DNA of 64,000 nt, from the NCBI GenBank assembly GCA_965223025.1, contig CBDCVP010000023.1, forward strand, positions 1,674,001-1,738,000, in the 5' to 3' direction. Origin of the DNA: JABDMH01 sp965223025 (lineage in GTDB: Bacteria > Bacteroidota > Bacteroidia > Chitinophagales > Saprospiraceae). A program made the translations under genes and the position numbers. The notes below the pieces were generated by a model that worked only from the letters and a program-made list of their open reading frames with translations, did no database searches and had not been told where the DNA came from. Shown piece after piece: positions 53,875 to 62,136 of the stretch. Position 1 is the first letter of the stretch. Every line of letters starts with the position of its first letter.

Positions 53875-54783
53875 ATGTTGATGAAATCATGGAATCGTAG
53901 AGACGTACTACAGATGGGAGCTGGGGCTACAGTGTTAACTGCATTGGATCCCCTTCATTCCTTGACCAAGAAAAGACCGCTTTCGAAGAAGAGCTTGAAG
54001 TATGGGATGATCAAGGGAGATGATCTCAGCGTTTTGGAAAAATTTCGGCTTGCAAAAACTGCTGGATTTCATGGCATCGAAATGAACTCCCCCAATGAAC
54101 TGGATGACAAGGAGATTCTTGATGCCAAAGCTAAGACTGGATTAGAAATACCCGGTGTAGTCAACAGCATCCACTGGAAATCACCGCTCTCCCACCCTGA
54201 TGCATCGGTGAGAAAAGTTTGCACAGATTCCATGATCGATGCATTGCATCAATGTAAGAAGTATGGTGGCACTACTGTACTTTTGGTGCCAGCCGTAGTC
54301 AATGCAGAAGTAAGCTACTCCGATGCATGGAATAGATCTGTAGCTGAAATCCATAAAATGCTGCCAGAAGCGAGAAAGACCGGAATCAAAATCGCCCTGG
54401 AAAATGTATGGAATAATTTCTTACTAAGCCCCTTGGAAGCAAGGAGATATGTCGATCAATTTGAAAGCGATATGATCGGCTGGTATATGGATATTGGCAA
54501 TATCATTCGATACGGCTGGGCAGAGCAGTGGATTGAAGCCCTGGGACATCGCATCATGAAAGTGGATGTGAAGGAATACAGTCGAGTGATTCAAAAGGAA
54601 GAAGGAGTTTGGAAGGGCTTTAAGGTGGAAATCGGAGATGGAGACTGCAACTGGTCAGCCGTAAATGCAGCACTTTCGCAGGTGGGGTATCAGAGTGGTT
54701 GGGGCTCAGCTGAAGTCCCTGGAGGTGACCTTGAGCGGCTTGTCGATATTTCGCAGCGCATGGACAAGGTTTTTGCTTTATAG
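53875..54783 (+). CDS. Exported sugar isomerase/epimerase-like TIM barrel
   Basis: A 302-residue member of the xylose-isomerase-like TIM-barrel (AP-endonuclease 2) group with a Tat-like leader (SWNRRDVLQMGAGATVLTAL). The barrel (about 45-300) shows KFRLAKTAGFHGIEMNSP, GTTVLLVPAVVN, IKIALENVWNNFL with the metal Glu, MIGWYMDIGNIIRYG with the Asp, RIMKVDVKEYS, and the end WGSAEVPGG with the last Glu. Such enzymes isomerise or epimerise keto-sugars. Its position directly after a Gfo/Idh/MocA gene matches the pairing seen in 3-keto-glycoside pathways. Confidence 0.9.
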   Translation: MLMKSWNRRDVLQMGAGATVLTALDPLHSLTKKRPLSKKSLKYGMIKGDDLSVLEKFRLAKTAGFHGIEMNSPNELDDKEILDAKAKTGLEIPGVVNSIHWKSPLSHPDASVRKVCTDSMIDALHQCKKYGGTTVLLVPAVVNAEVSYSDAWNRSVAEIHKMLPEARKTGIKIALENVWNNFLLSPLEARRYVDQFESDMIGWYMDIGNIIRYGWAEQWIEALGHRIMKVDVKEYSRVIQKEEGVWKGFKVEIGDGDCNWSAVNAALSQVGYQSGWGSAEVPGGDLERLVDISQRMDKVFAL

Positions 54784-54822
54784 TCAGTGCTCCTGACAGC
54801 ACTTATTTATCAATATCCGCAG

Positions 54823-55938
54823 ATGCCGATGCAGTCACGCAGAACGTTTATTGCCAAGGGCAGTTTAGCACTTGGTGGCATGCTCACCCTAGCTTCATGG
54901 CAAAATCAGTCTCCCCGTGATAATGAGGTTGACTGGTATAATGTTGAGGAATGGGGAATTGAGGGAAAGGGTTGGGAGAACACCTACAGGTACTTCGATC
55001 GCCTACCCAAGCATGCGAAAGAAATGGTACGAGAACCGGTTTGGAAATTGTCCAGGCACTCTGCTGGTATGCAGACTCGGTTTAGGTCGGACGCTACAGA
55101 AATCCAAGTCCGATATCGCTTGTTTCTGGATCGAATGGCCATGCCACATATGCCGGCAAGCGGAGTCAGCGGCATCGACCTCTATGCCGAAAATGTCACC
55201 GGCAGTAGCAGATGGATGGGGGCTAATAGGCCTACTGCTGAAGAAGACATCTATACCCTGGTAAACGGTCTGACCGGACTTTCCTACCTTTTTACCATCT
55301 ACCTACCTCTTTATAATGGCATAGAATCGATCGAAATCGGTGTACCCAAAGGAGCCACTTTCGAACCCGTTGGTCCACGAAAAGCTAAACCTATTGTCTT
55401 CTATGGCACTTCCATACTTCATGGAGCTTGCGCATCCCGACCAGGCATGGCTTTCACCAATATACTGGGTCGACGTCTAAAGATCCCCACCATCAACCTC
55501 GGCTTCTCAGGCAATGGTCGTATGGAGTTGGAACTTGCCCAACTACTGGCCGAGCTTGATGCTCGGGCATTTGTCATTGATTGCTTACCAAATCTAGGTC
55601 CAGAACAGGTCAGTGAAAGAACGGTTCCTCTAGTCACCACACTTCGCAAAAAACACGCACAGACACCCATTCTCCTCGTGGAGGATCGTGCCAATACCAA
55701 TGCACTTTTCAAGCCTGATCGGTTCAGACATCACCAGAACAATCGTAAGGCCCTCAGAGCTGCATTCGAACACTTACAGGACACACAGGTACCGAATATT
55801 TTTTACCTGAGCGGGGAGCACCTTCTGGGTTTAGATGGAGAGGGTGCCACAGACGGATCACATCCGAATGACCTTGGTATGGTACGCTATGCAGATGCCT
55901 ATGAACCAGCCCTACGCCACATTCTTCGTCTGCTCTGA
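54823..55938 (+). CDS. Exported SGNH/GDSL-type hydrolase
   Basis: A 371-residue enzyme. The ATG at 54823 (or 54829, just before QSRRTF) is chosen over an earlier GTG; both give a Tat-like leader QSRRTFIAKGSLALGGML. The N-terminal part (about 40-185) is a beta-sandwich typical of the DUF4886 / SGNH_hydro_2 arrangement; the SGNH domain (about 190-370) has FYGTSILHGACA (catalytic Ser), NLGFSGNGRME (Gly and Asn), and DGSHPNDLGM (Asp-His pair). It is probably a carbohydrate esterase (acetyl or aryl ester). Same strand, 39 bases after the isomerase stop. Confidence 0.9.
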   Translation: MPMQSRRTFIAKGSLALGGMLTLASWQNQSPRDNEVDWYNVEEWGIEGKGWENTYRYFDRLPKHAKEMVREPVWKLSRHSAGMQTRFRSDATEIQVRYRLFLDRMAMPHMPASGVSGIDLYAENVTGSSRWMGANRPTAEEDIYTLVNGLTGLSYLFTIYLPLYNGIESIEIGVPKGATFEPVGPRKAKPIVFYGTSILHGACASRPGMAFTNILGRRLKIPTINLGFSGNGRMELELAQLLAELDARAFVIDCLPNLGPEQVSERTVPLVTTLRKKHAQTPILLVEDRANTNALFKPDRFRHHQNNRKALRAAFEHLQDTQVPNIFYLSGEHLLGLDGEGATDGSHPNDLGMVRYADAYEPALRHILRLL

Positions 55939-56016
55939 CCTACGCTCCAATGTTATACATGCTATGAGTGAGGCCTTCTGATACTATTTCTCGACTTTAA
56001 AAAGCACAATCGGAAC

Positions 56017-57030
56017 ATGAGATCATGGTTCATTCAGCATAGAGCGGGTAACACGCCTTGTAAAGGAATACTTTATTTGTTCTTCCTAATGCCATTGTGT
56101 AACTGTTCGTTACATAACAGTATTGGGCAAGATATGGATGCACACAGACGCATGATAGAATCCCTGGCCACCATCTCAAATACACCGGTCAGCGTTTCGG
56201 TGTCAAACGAATTTCCACTGAATCAGGAAGGAGGTCACTTGCAGGGCATCCAAAGCTTCTCAACAAAAGATGAGAACTTTGCTGTCGTCTCAGGCAGTTC
56301 TGACAGCCATGCTTACTATGCTGCCATCGTCCTGGGAGATCACCCCAAAACCACCTTCATCAACCTGATGGCGAAAAAGCCGATGAAGCATGCTGGTGGT
56401 TTTCAGATCTCCGACTCATATTTGGCCATTGGCATTGAAGACAATGAAGCTCGGGATCGGTCTGTGATCCACCTATATCAACTGCCCGAATCACTGTATT
56501 CAGCCACCCACCCCATCGCCGAAATATCTAGAGAGGGACCTTATGAAAGATCGACTGCCGGTTGTGTAGCTATCTGCACTGTTCGATCACAGGTCCTAAT
56601 CGTGGTGGGCAATTGGCACACACGACAACTGGATTTCTATGTGGGAAACCATCCTATCCAGAAAGGTCAAACCTTACCTCTTGTCAGTACCATTACCCCA
56701 AGTAAGGCTGACCGTAGTGAATGGTGCGATACCAGTTGGTCATCCTATCAGAACATCAATCTTTATCATCACGACGAAACACTGTATCTGGTCGGTCTTG
56801 CCTCTCACCAACCTGATAAGAATGTGGTCGATCTATTTGCTCTACAAGGCACTACCAAAGGCAGTTTTCGGCTTGTGAAGATTGCTACCAAGCTGCTTAA
56901 TAAGCATGGCTCTGACTTTAGCCTAGGGGGCGGAGTAGTCTTTATGGATGGGCAAATCCATCAGATCCTCGGTTGTGAGAGAAATCTTGGTACTCGGTCA
57001 AACATATACCGATATCTGCAAGAGCAATAG
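56017..57030 (+). CDS. Orphan exported beta-rich lipoprotein
   Basis: A 337-residue protein. The leader GILYLFFLMPLCNC resembles a lipobox (Cys about 30). The mature part consists of regular beta-strand repeats (LQGIQSFSTKDENFAVVSGSS, YYAAIVLGDHPKTTFINLM, YLAIGIEDN, VAICTVRSQVLIVVGNWHTRQLDFYVG, LYLVGLASHQPDKNVVDLFAL) that suggest a beta-propeller. I recognise no family. It follows the SGNH gene by 78 bases and may belong to the same transcript, or be a surface-binding partner. Confidence 0.7.
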   Translation: MRSWFIQHRAGNTPCKGILYLFFLMPLCNCSLHNSIGQDMDAHRRMIESLATISNTPVSVSVSNEFPLNQEGGHLQGIQSFSTKDENFAVVSGSSDSHAYYAAIVLGDHPKTTFINLMAKKPMKHAGGFQISDSYLAIGIEDNEARDRSVIHLYQLPESLYSATHPIAEISREGPYERSTAGCVAICTVRSQVLIVVGNWHTRQLDFYVGNHPIQKGQTLPLVSTITPSKADRSEWCDTSWSSYQNINLYHHDETLYLVGLASHQPDKNVVDLFALQGTTKGSFRLVKIATKLLNKHGSDFSLGGGVVFMDGQIHQILGCERNLGTRSNIYRYLQEQ

Positions 57031-57087
57031 GGTGCCTGGGATCTCAACGAAAAAGGATATCTATATGAGAGACACGTGAGTAGGGTG

Positions 57088-57930
57088 CTACTTCTCCATC
57101 CATGATCTTGGTCCCAAGAATCGAGTTGACTGCGCAGCTACCTGCATACTTTCGATCAACGCCTGGCGAAATGCTAGCCGATGTTGTAAGATAAAATAGG
57201 CGAAAGCTCCGTGAAAGACGTCGCCAGCAGCTAAAGTGTCGATGGCCTCCACCGGATCGACGGCAATCTCGCCCGACACGCCATGATCCAGATACGAGAT
57301 GGACTTGGATCCAGCGGTTACAGCATATCGTAGGATTTGCCGTTTAGCCAGTGAAGTAGTCAAGGTCTCTTCATCGGCAAATTCGAAACGCTCCGAAAAA
57401 ATCGGATAGTTAACGAACGAAAGGATCTCATCAGTCCTGGGCTTAAAACTGCCTCCATCAAATACTACTGGCAAATCGGAAGACTTATTCCCCAAAGTTT
57501 CTAAAACATAGTCTCCGTAGAATCCATCTAAACAACAGACATCAAAACCTTGCAAGTCCAGCCTCGGGCCCTGCAGGTTCGATGGTAGCGATTGTGGTCT
57601 GGCCGTGATCACCGTACGAAGACCAGATCGCTTATTGACTAAGATCGAGGAGCAGGCTATGTCGTACTCCGCATATTTGACGAGATCTACATGCGTGACA
57701 TGGTATTTCGAGAGTCTCTCCGCCACCAAGCCTGACCATGGATTCTTTCCGATAGCCGATATCAATGTAGCTGATCCACCCAATGCTGCAAAGGTGATCG
57801 CAGCATTGGTTGCTGGACCACCAAGGAAGATAAGACACTGCTCAATATTAGTCTTACTGTCTTCCAGAGGAAATTTTTCCACAGGATAGATCAGATCTAA
57901 GGTGGTCACCCCGATAAATAGGCCCCTCAT
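57088..57930 (-). CDS. PfkB-family carbohydrate kinase
   Basis: A 280-residue ribokinase-like sugar kinase. The ATG at 57930 is chosen because it gives the standard opening MRGLFIGVTTLDLIYPVEKFP and overlaps the pirin stop by one base (TGATG); the longer frame runs inside pirin. Blocks: CLIFLGGPATNAAITFAALGG, SAIGKNPWSGLVAERL, and the catalytic signature DTLAAGDVFHGAFAYF with the base Asp. The first domain contains a GGPATNAA sugar-binding strand typical of ketohexokinase-like enzymes. The sugar is not visible. Translationally coupled to pirin. Confidence 0.9.
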   Translation of the reverse strand: MRGLFIGVTTLDLIYPVEKFPLEDSKTNIEQCLIFLGGPATNAAITFAALGGSATLISAIGKNPWSGLVAERLSKYHVTHVDLVKYAEYDIACSSILVNKRSGLRTVITARPQSLPSNLQGPRLDLQGFDVCCLDGFYGDYVLETLGNKSSDLPVVFDGGSFKPRTDEILSFVNYPIFSERFEFADEETLTTSLAKRQILRYAVTAGSKSISYLDHGVSGEIAVDPVEAIDTLAAGDVFHGAFAYFILQHRLAFRQALIESMQVAAQSTRFLGPRSWMEK

Positions 57931-58955
57931 CAGCTGAAAGACTCTCGGTCCTCCCGATGACCATTTCCATGTAGGGCAAATCGACCACTTTCTTTGGCAT
58001 GTACTTGATCGTCTTTTGGCCATGGCCATCCTCCAAATTGAGTCCGACGATAATCGTGGAAAGCCGTTTCAATTTCTTGTTGTGTATTCATCACAAACGG
58101 TCCGTGCTGTGCTACAGGTTCATTGATTGGCATACCCTGAAGCAGAAGAAGTGATGAAGTTTCTTGGCCATTTTTGATCACAACTGGATCCAAAAGATTT
58201 GCCGTAATTCTGTGGTGGACCGGTATATGCTGACCATCAATCCACAGTTCTCGACCATCGTAAAAGAAGAGATTTCTGACCACGCCCAGCTCCCCACCAG
58301 GCAACTTCCATGATGCCTCTGGTGACATTTCTATGCTCCACACAGCTACATGATTAGCTGGGTCATTAGCCCATGAAGCGGGCGGTGGCGTAGGAGGAAT
58401 AGCTCCAGATAATTCTCCAGCAATGGCATCGATGTACGTAGACCGCCCATGTTCATCTTCGACGATCTGCTGAGGGATGGTATCAGACCACAGCATTTTG
58501 AAGTGCGGTTCCACCATCTTATGGGCGCCCGGAAGGTTGAGCCAAATCTGAAAAATCTCAAGCGGATTATCGCGATCTTCATGCAGGAGTGGAAACATCT
58601 CTGAGTGAAGGACCCCTTTGCCGGCAGTCATCCACTGCACATCCCCCCCTCCAAACCTGCCCGCTGCACCCAATGAATCTGCGTGATCGACCACACCTTG
58701 CTTGGCAATGGTGATCGTTTCAAATCCCCTATGAGGGTGTTGGGGAAAACCCGGGATGCTCCTTCCGTGATACATCCTCCAAGGTAGGCTCGGATCGAAG
58801 TCTTGTCCCAATCGCCGTCCTTGCAAAGAAGCTGCTGGCGACATGTCCTTCCTACCGGCGGGATAATGGTCTTTGTGGTAAGCACAAAAGATAAAGGGAT
58901 CTTGTGTTTGCCAGGGAAAACCCAGCGATGCTACTTTGATCGTTTCACTCATCAT
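57930..58955 (-). CDS. Pirin-family protein (cupin metalloprotein)
   Basis: A 341-residue bicupin. The N-terminal cupin carries FDPSLPWRMYHGRSIPGFPQHPHRGFETITI, with the metal-binding His pair in HPHRGFE, and the later VLHSEMFP (His) and Glu ligand. The second cupin is about 195-300, and the tail RTQFGGWPWPKDDQVHAKESGRFA is a family signature. Pirins act as quercetinases or redox-sensitive regulators of other proteins; some bacterial ones bind pyruvate dehydrogenase E1. It is coupled to a PfkB kinase by a one-base stop/start overlap, which suggests joint function. Confidence 0.92.
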   Translation of the reverse strand: MMSETIKVASLGFPWQTQDPFIFCAYHKDHYPAGRKDMSPAASLQGRRLGQDFDPSLPWRMYHGRSIPGFPQHPHRGFETITIAKQGVVDHADSLGAAGRFGGGDVQWMTAGKGVLHSEMFPLLHEDRDNPLEIFQIWLNLPGAHKMVEPHFKMLWSDTIPQQIVEDEHGRSTYIDAIAGELSGAIPPTPPPASWANDPANHVAVWSIEMSPEASWKLPGGELGVVRNLFFYDGRELWIDGQHIPVHHRITANLLDPVVIKNGQETSSLLLLQGMPINEPVAQHGPFVMNTQQEIETAFHDYRRTQFGGWPWPKDDQVHAKESGRFALHGNGHREDRESFS

Positions 58956-58995
58956 GTATAAGTTGCTGTGAATCGGTCAAACAACATTTTCAACA

Positions 58996-60249
58996 TTATT
59001 GTTCTTTCGAGCCTACATATCGAACGGGCTGGGTCCATGCCATCTCATAGATCAACTCCTCGATAGGATTGTCATGCAGTTTATCTGAAGTGATTCTTGC
59101 CCGGACAAAAGCGATCTGGGGATTGAGTTCAAAAGCGGCTGATGTTCCAGAAACTTGAGAGAGGATTCTGGTCTCTTTATCTCCATGGTGGCAGCCTATG
59201 AATTCGATCTCATAGGTCACACCCTCCAAGTGATCAACCTCCAATACTAGCCGATTGTCCTCAAAATTCAGTTCTTTCAGTACCACGCCGGTAGATGAAT
59301 AGTAGTCCCCTTGCTCGAGCGAATAGACGATGGTTGAAGGCGTCAGGGAATCAGCCCTGACCATGACCCAACCTCGACCAGCATTGCTCCAAGTGCGTCC
59401 CTTGCGGTGATAATTATGGCTATCATCGGTGGCCAGGCCGTAGAGGAGCGGTTTACCTTTCTGAACATAGGCGATGTTTACTAGATCCCACATCTCCTCT
59501 GTGCCGATGTGGGTGGAGTCCCCCTGATTATGCACCTGGTGGTGACCATTGAATACTTCAAAAAATCGTTCACCCTTCAGTGCAATCATATCCTCCACCG
59601 TAATGGCATAGTGAAAATTCGGATGATTGATATGTACAATGGTAGGCACCCCGGTTGAATCTCTCTGTTTGCGCACGGCATCGATATTATTCTGCAGCAC
59701 CTCCACAACGCTGTTTCCCCGCTGAGGCTCCACCAGATATTTGAGATTACTGGCATTTAAGTGCAGTGGCTTCCGCTCAAATCGAGCTGAGATCTCTTCA
59801 GCCTGGAGAATCAGAAATCGCTCTGCTTCCTCAAAAAGTGGTCGATATTCAGCCAAGGTCTTCAGTTGAACACTTAATCTGCCAGAGTCTTCCTTATGAT
59901 TAATACCCGTATGGCCATAGTGATCTAGATATCTCGCGAAGGCGTTTCGATATAGGGTATCTTCCGCCATTCCAATCCACTTCTCACCCTCCGCCAAAAT
60001 ATTGTGATCGGTGAGTGCAACAAAATGATACCCGTGATCTTTATACCACTTCATAATCATTTCAGGAAAATCATTGCCATCACTCCAGAAGGAATGGGTG
60101 TGAAGATTGCCCTTATACCAATGCTTAGTTTCCCTAACGCACCCCAACATAGATACCCACACCGCGATGATGCAAAAGATAAGAATCCAATGAGCATCTC
60201 TGTTAAAGGATTTTTGGGATACTTCTTCACATGCTTTAAATGGTTTCAT
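58996..60249 (-). CDS. PHP-domain lipoprotein (exported metallophosphoesterase-like)
   Basis: A 417-residue lipoprotein with the leader IAVWVSMLGC (Cys37). The PHP domain (about 45-300) has GNLHTHSFWSDGNDFPEMI with His50 and His52, FVALTDHN with Asp81 and His82, ILQAEEISA, VHINHPNFHYAIT, and ATDDSHNYHRKGRTW near the C-terminal end of the domain. PHP proteins hydrolyse phosphoesters or histidinol phosphate; exported members may act on sugar phosphates or phospholipid head groups. A C-terminal beta domain (about 310-417) follows. In line with pirin and PfkB, but separated by about 40 bases. Confidence 0.88.
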   Translation of the reverse strand: MKPFKACEEVSQKSFNRDAHWILIFCIIAVWVSMLGCVRETKHWYKGNLHTHSFWSDGNDFPEMIMKWYKDHGYHFVALTDHNILAEGEKWIGMAEDTLYRNAFARYLDHYGHTGINHKEDSGRLSVQLKTLAEYRPLFEEAERFLILQAEEISARFERKPLHLNASNLKYLVEPQRGNSVVEVLQNNIDAVRKQRDSTGVPTIVHINHPNFHYAITVEDMIALKGERFFEVFNGHHQVHNQGDSTHIGTEEMWDLVNIAYVQKGKPLLYGLATDDSHNYHRKGRTWSNAGRGWVMVRADSLTPSTIVYSLEQGDYYSSTGVVLKELNFEDNRLVLEVDHLEGVTYEIEFIGCHHGDKETRILSQVSGTSAAFELNPQIAFVRARITSDKLHDNPIEELIYEMAWTQPVRYVGSKEQ

Positions 60250-60271
60250 CTTTTATTGGCTTAGGTACTCA

Positions 60272-60751
60272 TTAATAGTCTAGGATCTCATCCAGCTCTT
60301 CCTGATAATCATTCTGCAGGTCCTCGTGGAGCCTCAGCATTGCTGCCCGAATCTTCTTGACCTGGCGATCGAACATGTTGGACATCACCTTACTGCGATG
60401 CATCGGAATGCGCTGCTCCTTCATCTGTTTGATAAAATGGGTACGCAACTCTACCTCACTTTCCTTGCTGGTAGAAATTCGAACGATCTTATCAAGATAA
60501 CGCAACGACTTTCTAATGCCCTTCTTGGTCCAATATACGTTGACTCGCTTGGCCATCCTCACCTGCTCCGTTAACTCTTTCTTGATCATTGATCGAAATT
60601 GATCTTCATCCCCAGCTTCAAAAAGCAAATAGGTCAACAATTCCTTGTTTTCTTTTTTAAACTTCGCCAAGCGGAGACAGAAAGTGAGAAGATGCTTGTG
60701 ATCTAGGGTCTCCAGTTCTTTCTTGATCTGGTGGACAGTTGCTGACTGCAT
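60272..60751 (-). CDS. Conserved small helical protein of unknown function
   Basis: A 159-residue soluble, strongly charged, all-helical protein (for example HQIKKELETLDHKHLLTFCLRLAKFKKENKELLTYLLFEAG, then RVNVYWTKKGIRKSLRYLDKIVRISTSKESEVELRTHFIKQM). I do not recognise a named family, though such proteins recur in Bacteroidota. No signal peptide or membrane helix. Stop is 22 bases from the PHP gene start. A nucleic-acid or protein-binding adapter is possible. Confidence 0.75.
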   Translation of the reverse strand: MQSATVHQIKKELETLDHKHLLTFCLRLAKFKKENKELLTYLLFEAGDEDQFRSMIKKELTEQVRMAKRVNVYWTKKGIRKSLRYLDKIVRISTSKESEVELRTHFIKQMKEQRIPMHRSKVMSNMFDRQVKKIRAAMLRLHEDLQNDYQEELDEILDY

Positions 60752-60808
60752 CTCGACAAGTTATCAAGTCTTTGCAGAACAACCAACTTCATCAGCACCA
60801 TACTGCTG

Positions 60809-61966
60809 CTACTTGAGAAAATACTCAAAGAAAAGGTAAATCACTTCATTCGACGACCCATCAGGTGAATGCGTGGGTCGATTGGTCATACCAACTCGAT
60901 GCTCATGGCCCAGGATCCGGTTAATAGCTACCGTATGGTTTAAGGCCTTCCATCGCGATATTGGATCCTCAGATCCCCCCGAAACTAAGAATGGCCTGGG
61001 AGCCATCAAAGCGTGCAACTCATGCAGATTGATTCCCTGGGCTCTCATTGCCGGGTACAAGCCCTTGGCAGGATTTTCGGCAGTGATCAATCCCCGAGGG
61101 CGCCACGGCCTGGGATGATACCCCAAATACCAAGGCTCCCAATAATTGATACTCGGCCGATCATCTTGAAGCATAATACCGGGATCTGACCAGACCGCAC
61201 AGGCAAACTTTTCAAACAAACATGAGGCAAACATAGCCCATTTGCCTCCAAAGGAGTGTCCCACGACCCCAATCTTATTAGCGTCGACGGCTGGATGTAA
61301 TGCAAGAGCGTGCCATGCGTTGGCCGCGGCATACCCCAGCATCGATAGCGGTTGCACAGAGGCATTTTCGATACTTGGATAATAAAGAGCATAGGTCTTT
61401 GCCTGGGTGGCTACTGTAGTACCCAGAGACAAGGTGACAAAACCTCGCTTAGCGAGCTGGTAAGCGAAATCGCGGTGAGGCTTATCACCCAGACCAATGG
61501 CTGTCTCCGGTTCATAAAACAAGGTGATGACGGCTGGTTTAGGTCCATGCGTGCTCGGAACGAGTAAATAACCATGGGTCAACTCATTGGGTGTCCATTG
61601 TAAGGAGATGCTGAATTGTGTGAAATTCTCCCGGGTCGTGGAATCCAATATTTGCAGCTGTTGATCAGTGATCAAGGGAGGCCATGCTCCCATCATATGA
61701 TGCCAAGTATGCTCAATATTGCCTCTCCGCACTAACCACTCTTCCTTTGATTCGACCATGCTATTATCGGATCTTCTCAGTGGCGATCTGTATGAACCAT
61801 ACTGATCGACAAAGTCTACCGGTGGTACAAAGAATGTGTCAATCTGTGACCATAATTTTTCCTTCAGATCCTGGCTCCTACCCTCCATGAGACACAGGAG
61901 GATTGTTAGGATCAATAAAATTCGCTGTTTGACAACCATAGCAGACAAGTTAAGTGTTTTGATCAT
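60809..61966 (-). CDS. Exported alpha/beta hydrolase (acetylxylan / glucuronoyl esterase-like)
   Basis: A 385-residue secreted hydrolase. The first ATG is at 61966; Met10 at 61939 (MVVKQRILLILTILLCLMEGRSQ) gives a cleaner signal peptide and may be the true start. The alpha/beta-hydrolase core shows PAVITLFYEPETAIG, FVTLSLGTTVA, and the nucleophile elbow VGHSFGGKWA (Ser238), with acid residue in SGGSEDPI and the catalytic His in TNRPTHSPDG. The architecture (long N-terminal cap, HSFGG) is like CE15-type or acetylxylan esterases. Downstream of a sialidase on the same strand; it may deacylate sialic acid or a glycan. Confidence 0.85.
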   Translation of the reverse strand: MIKTLNLSAMVVKQRILLILTILLCLMEGRSQDLKEKLWSQIDTFFVPPVDFVDQYGSYRSPLRRSDNSMVESKEEWLVRRGNIEHTWHHMMGAWPPLITDQQLQILDSTTRENFTQFSISLQWTPNELTHGYLLVPSTHGPKPAVITLFYEPETAIGLGDKPHRDFAYQLAKRGFVTLSLGTTVATQAKTYALYYPSIENASVQPLSMLGYAAANAWHALALHPAVDANKIGVVGHSFGGKWAMFASCLFEKFACAVWSDPGIMLQDDRPSINYWEPWYLGYHPRPWRPRGLITAENPAKGLYPAMRAQGINLHELHALMAPRPFLVSGGSEDPISRWKALNHTVAINRILGHEHRVGMTNRPTHSPDGSSNEVIYLFFEYFLK

Positions 61967-62136
61967 AGTTGACCTGCGAAATAGTTGGCTGTGTCCTGGG
62001 AAACATCCCTTTGTCTAGCATGTCAAATAAACGTAACCCGAAATCCAGCGCACATGGTGCATGCACGAATATCGACCCAAAAGTATCAACACCCAATACT
62101 GACTAGTTCTTTTCTTAAGAAATCACGGAATGATGC

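Noticed and set aside
57931..58029. 33-residue extension of the PfkB frame into pirin
   Set aside because: Lies within pirin coding sequence in another frame; the start at 57930 gives the normal kinase opening.
62057..62066. GTGCATGCAC palindrome between esterase and sialidase
   Set aside because: Ten-base palindromes arise often by chance; no second copy or regulator context.
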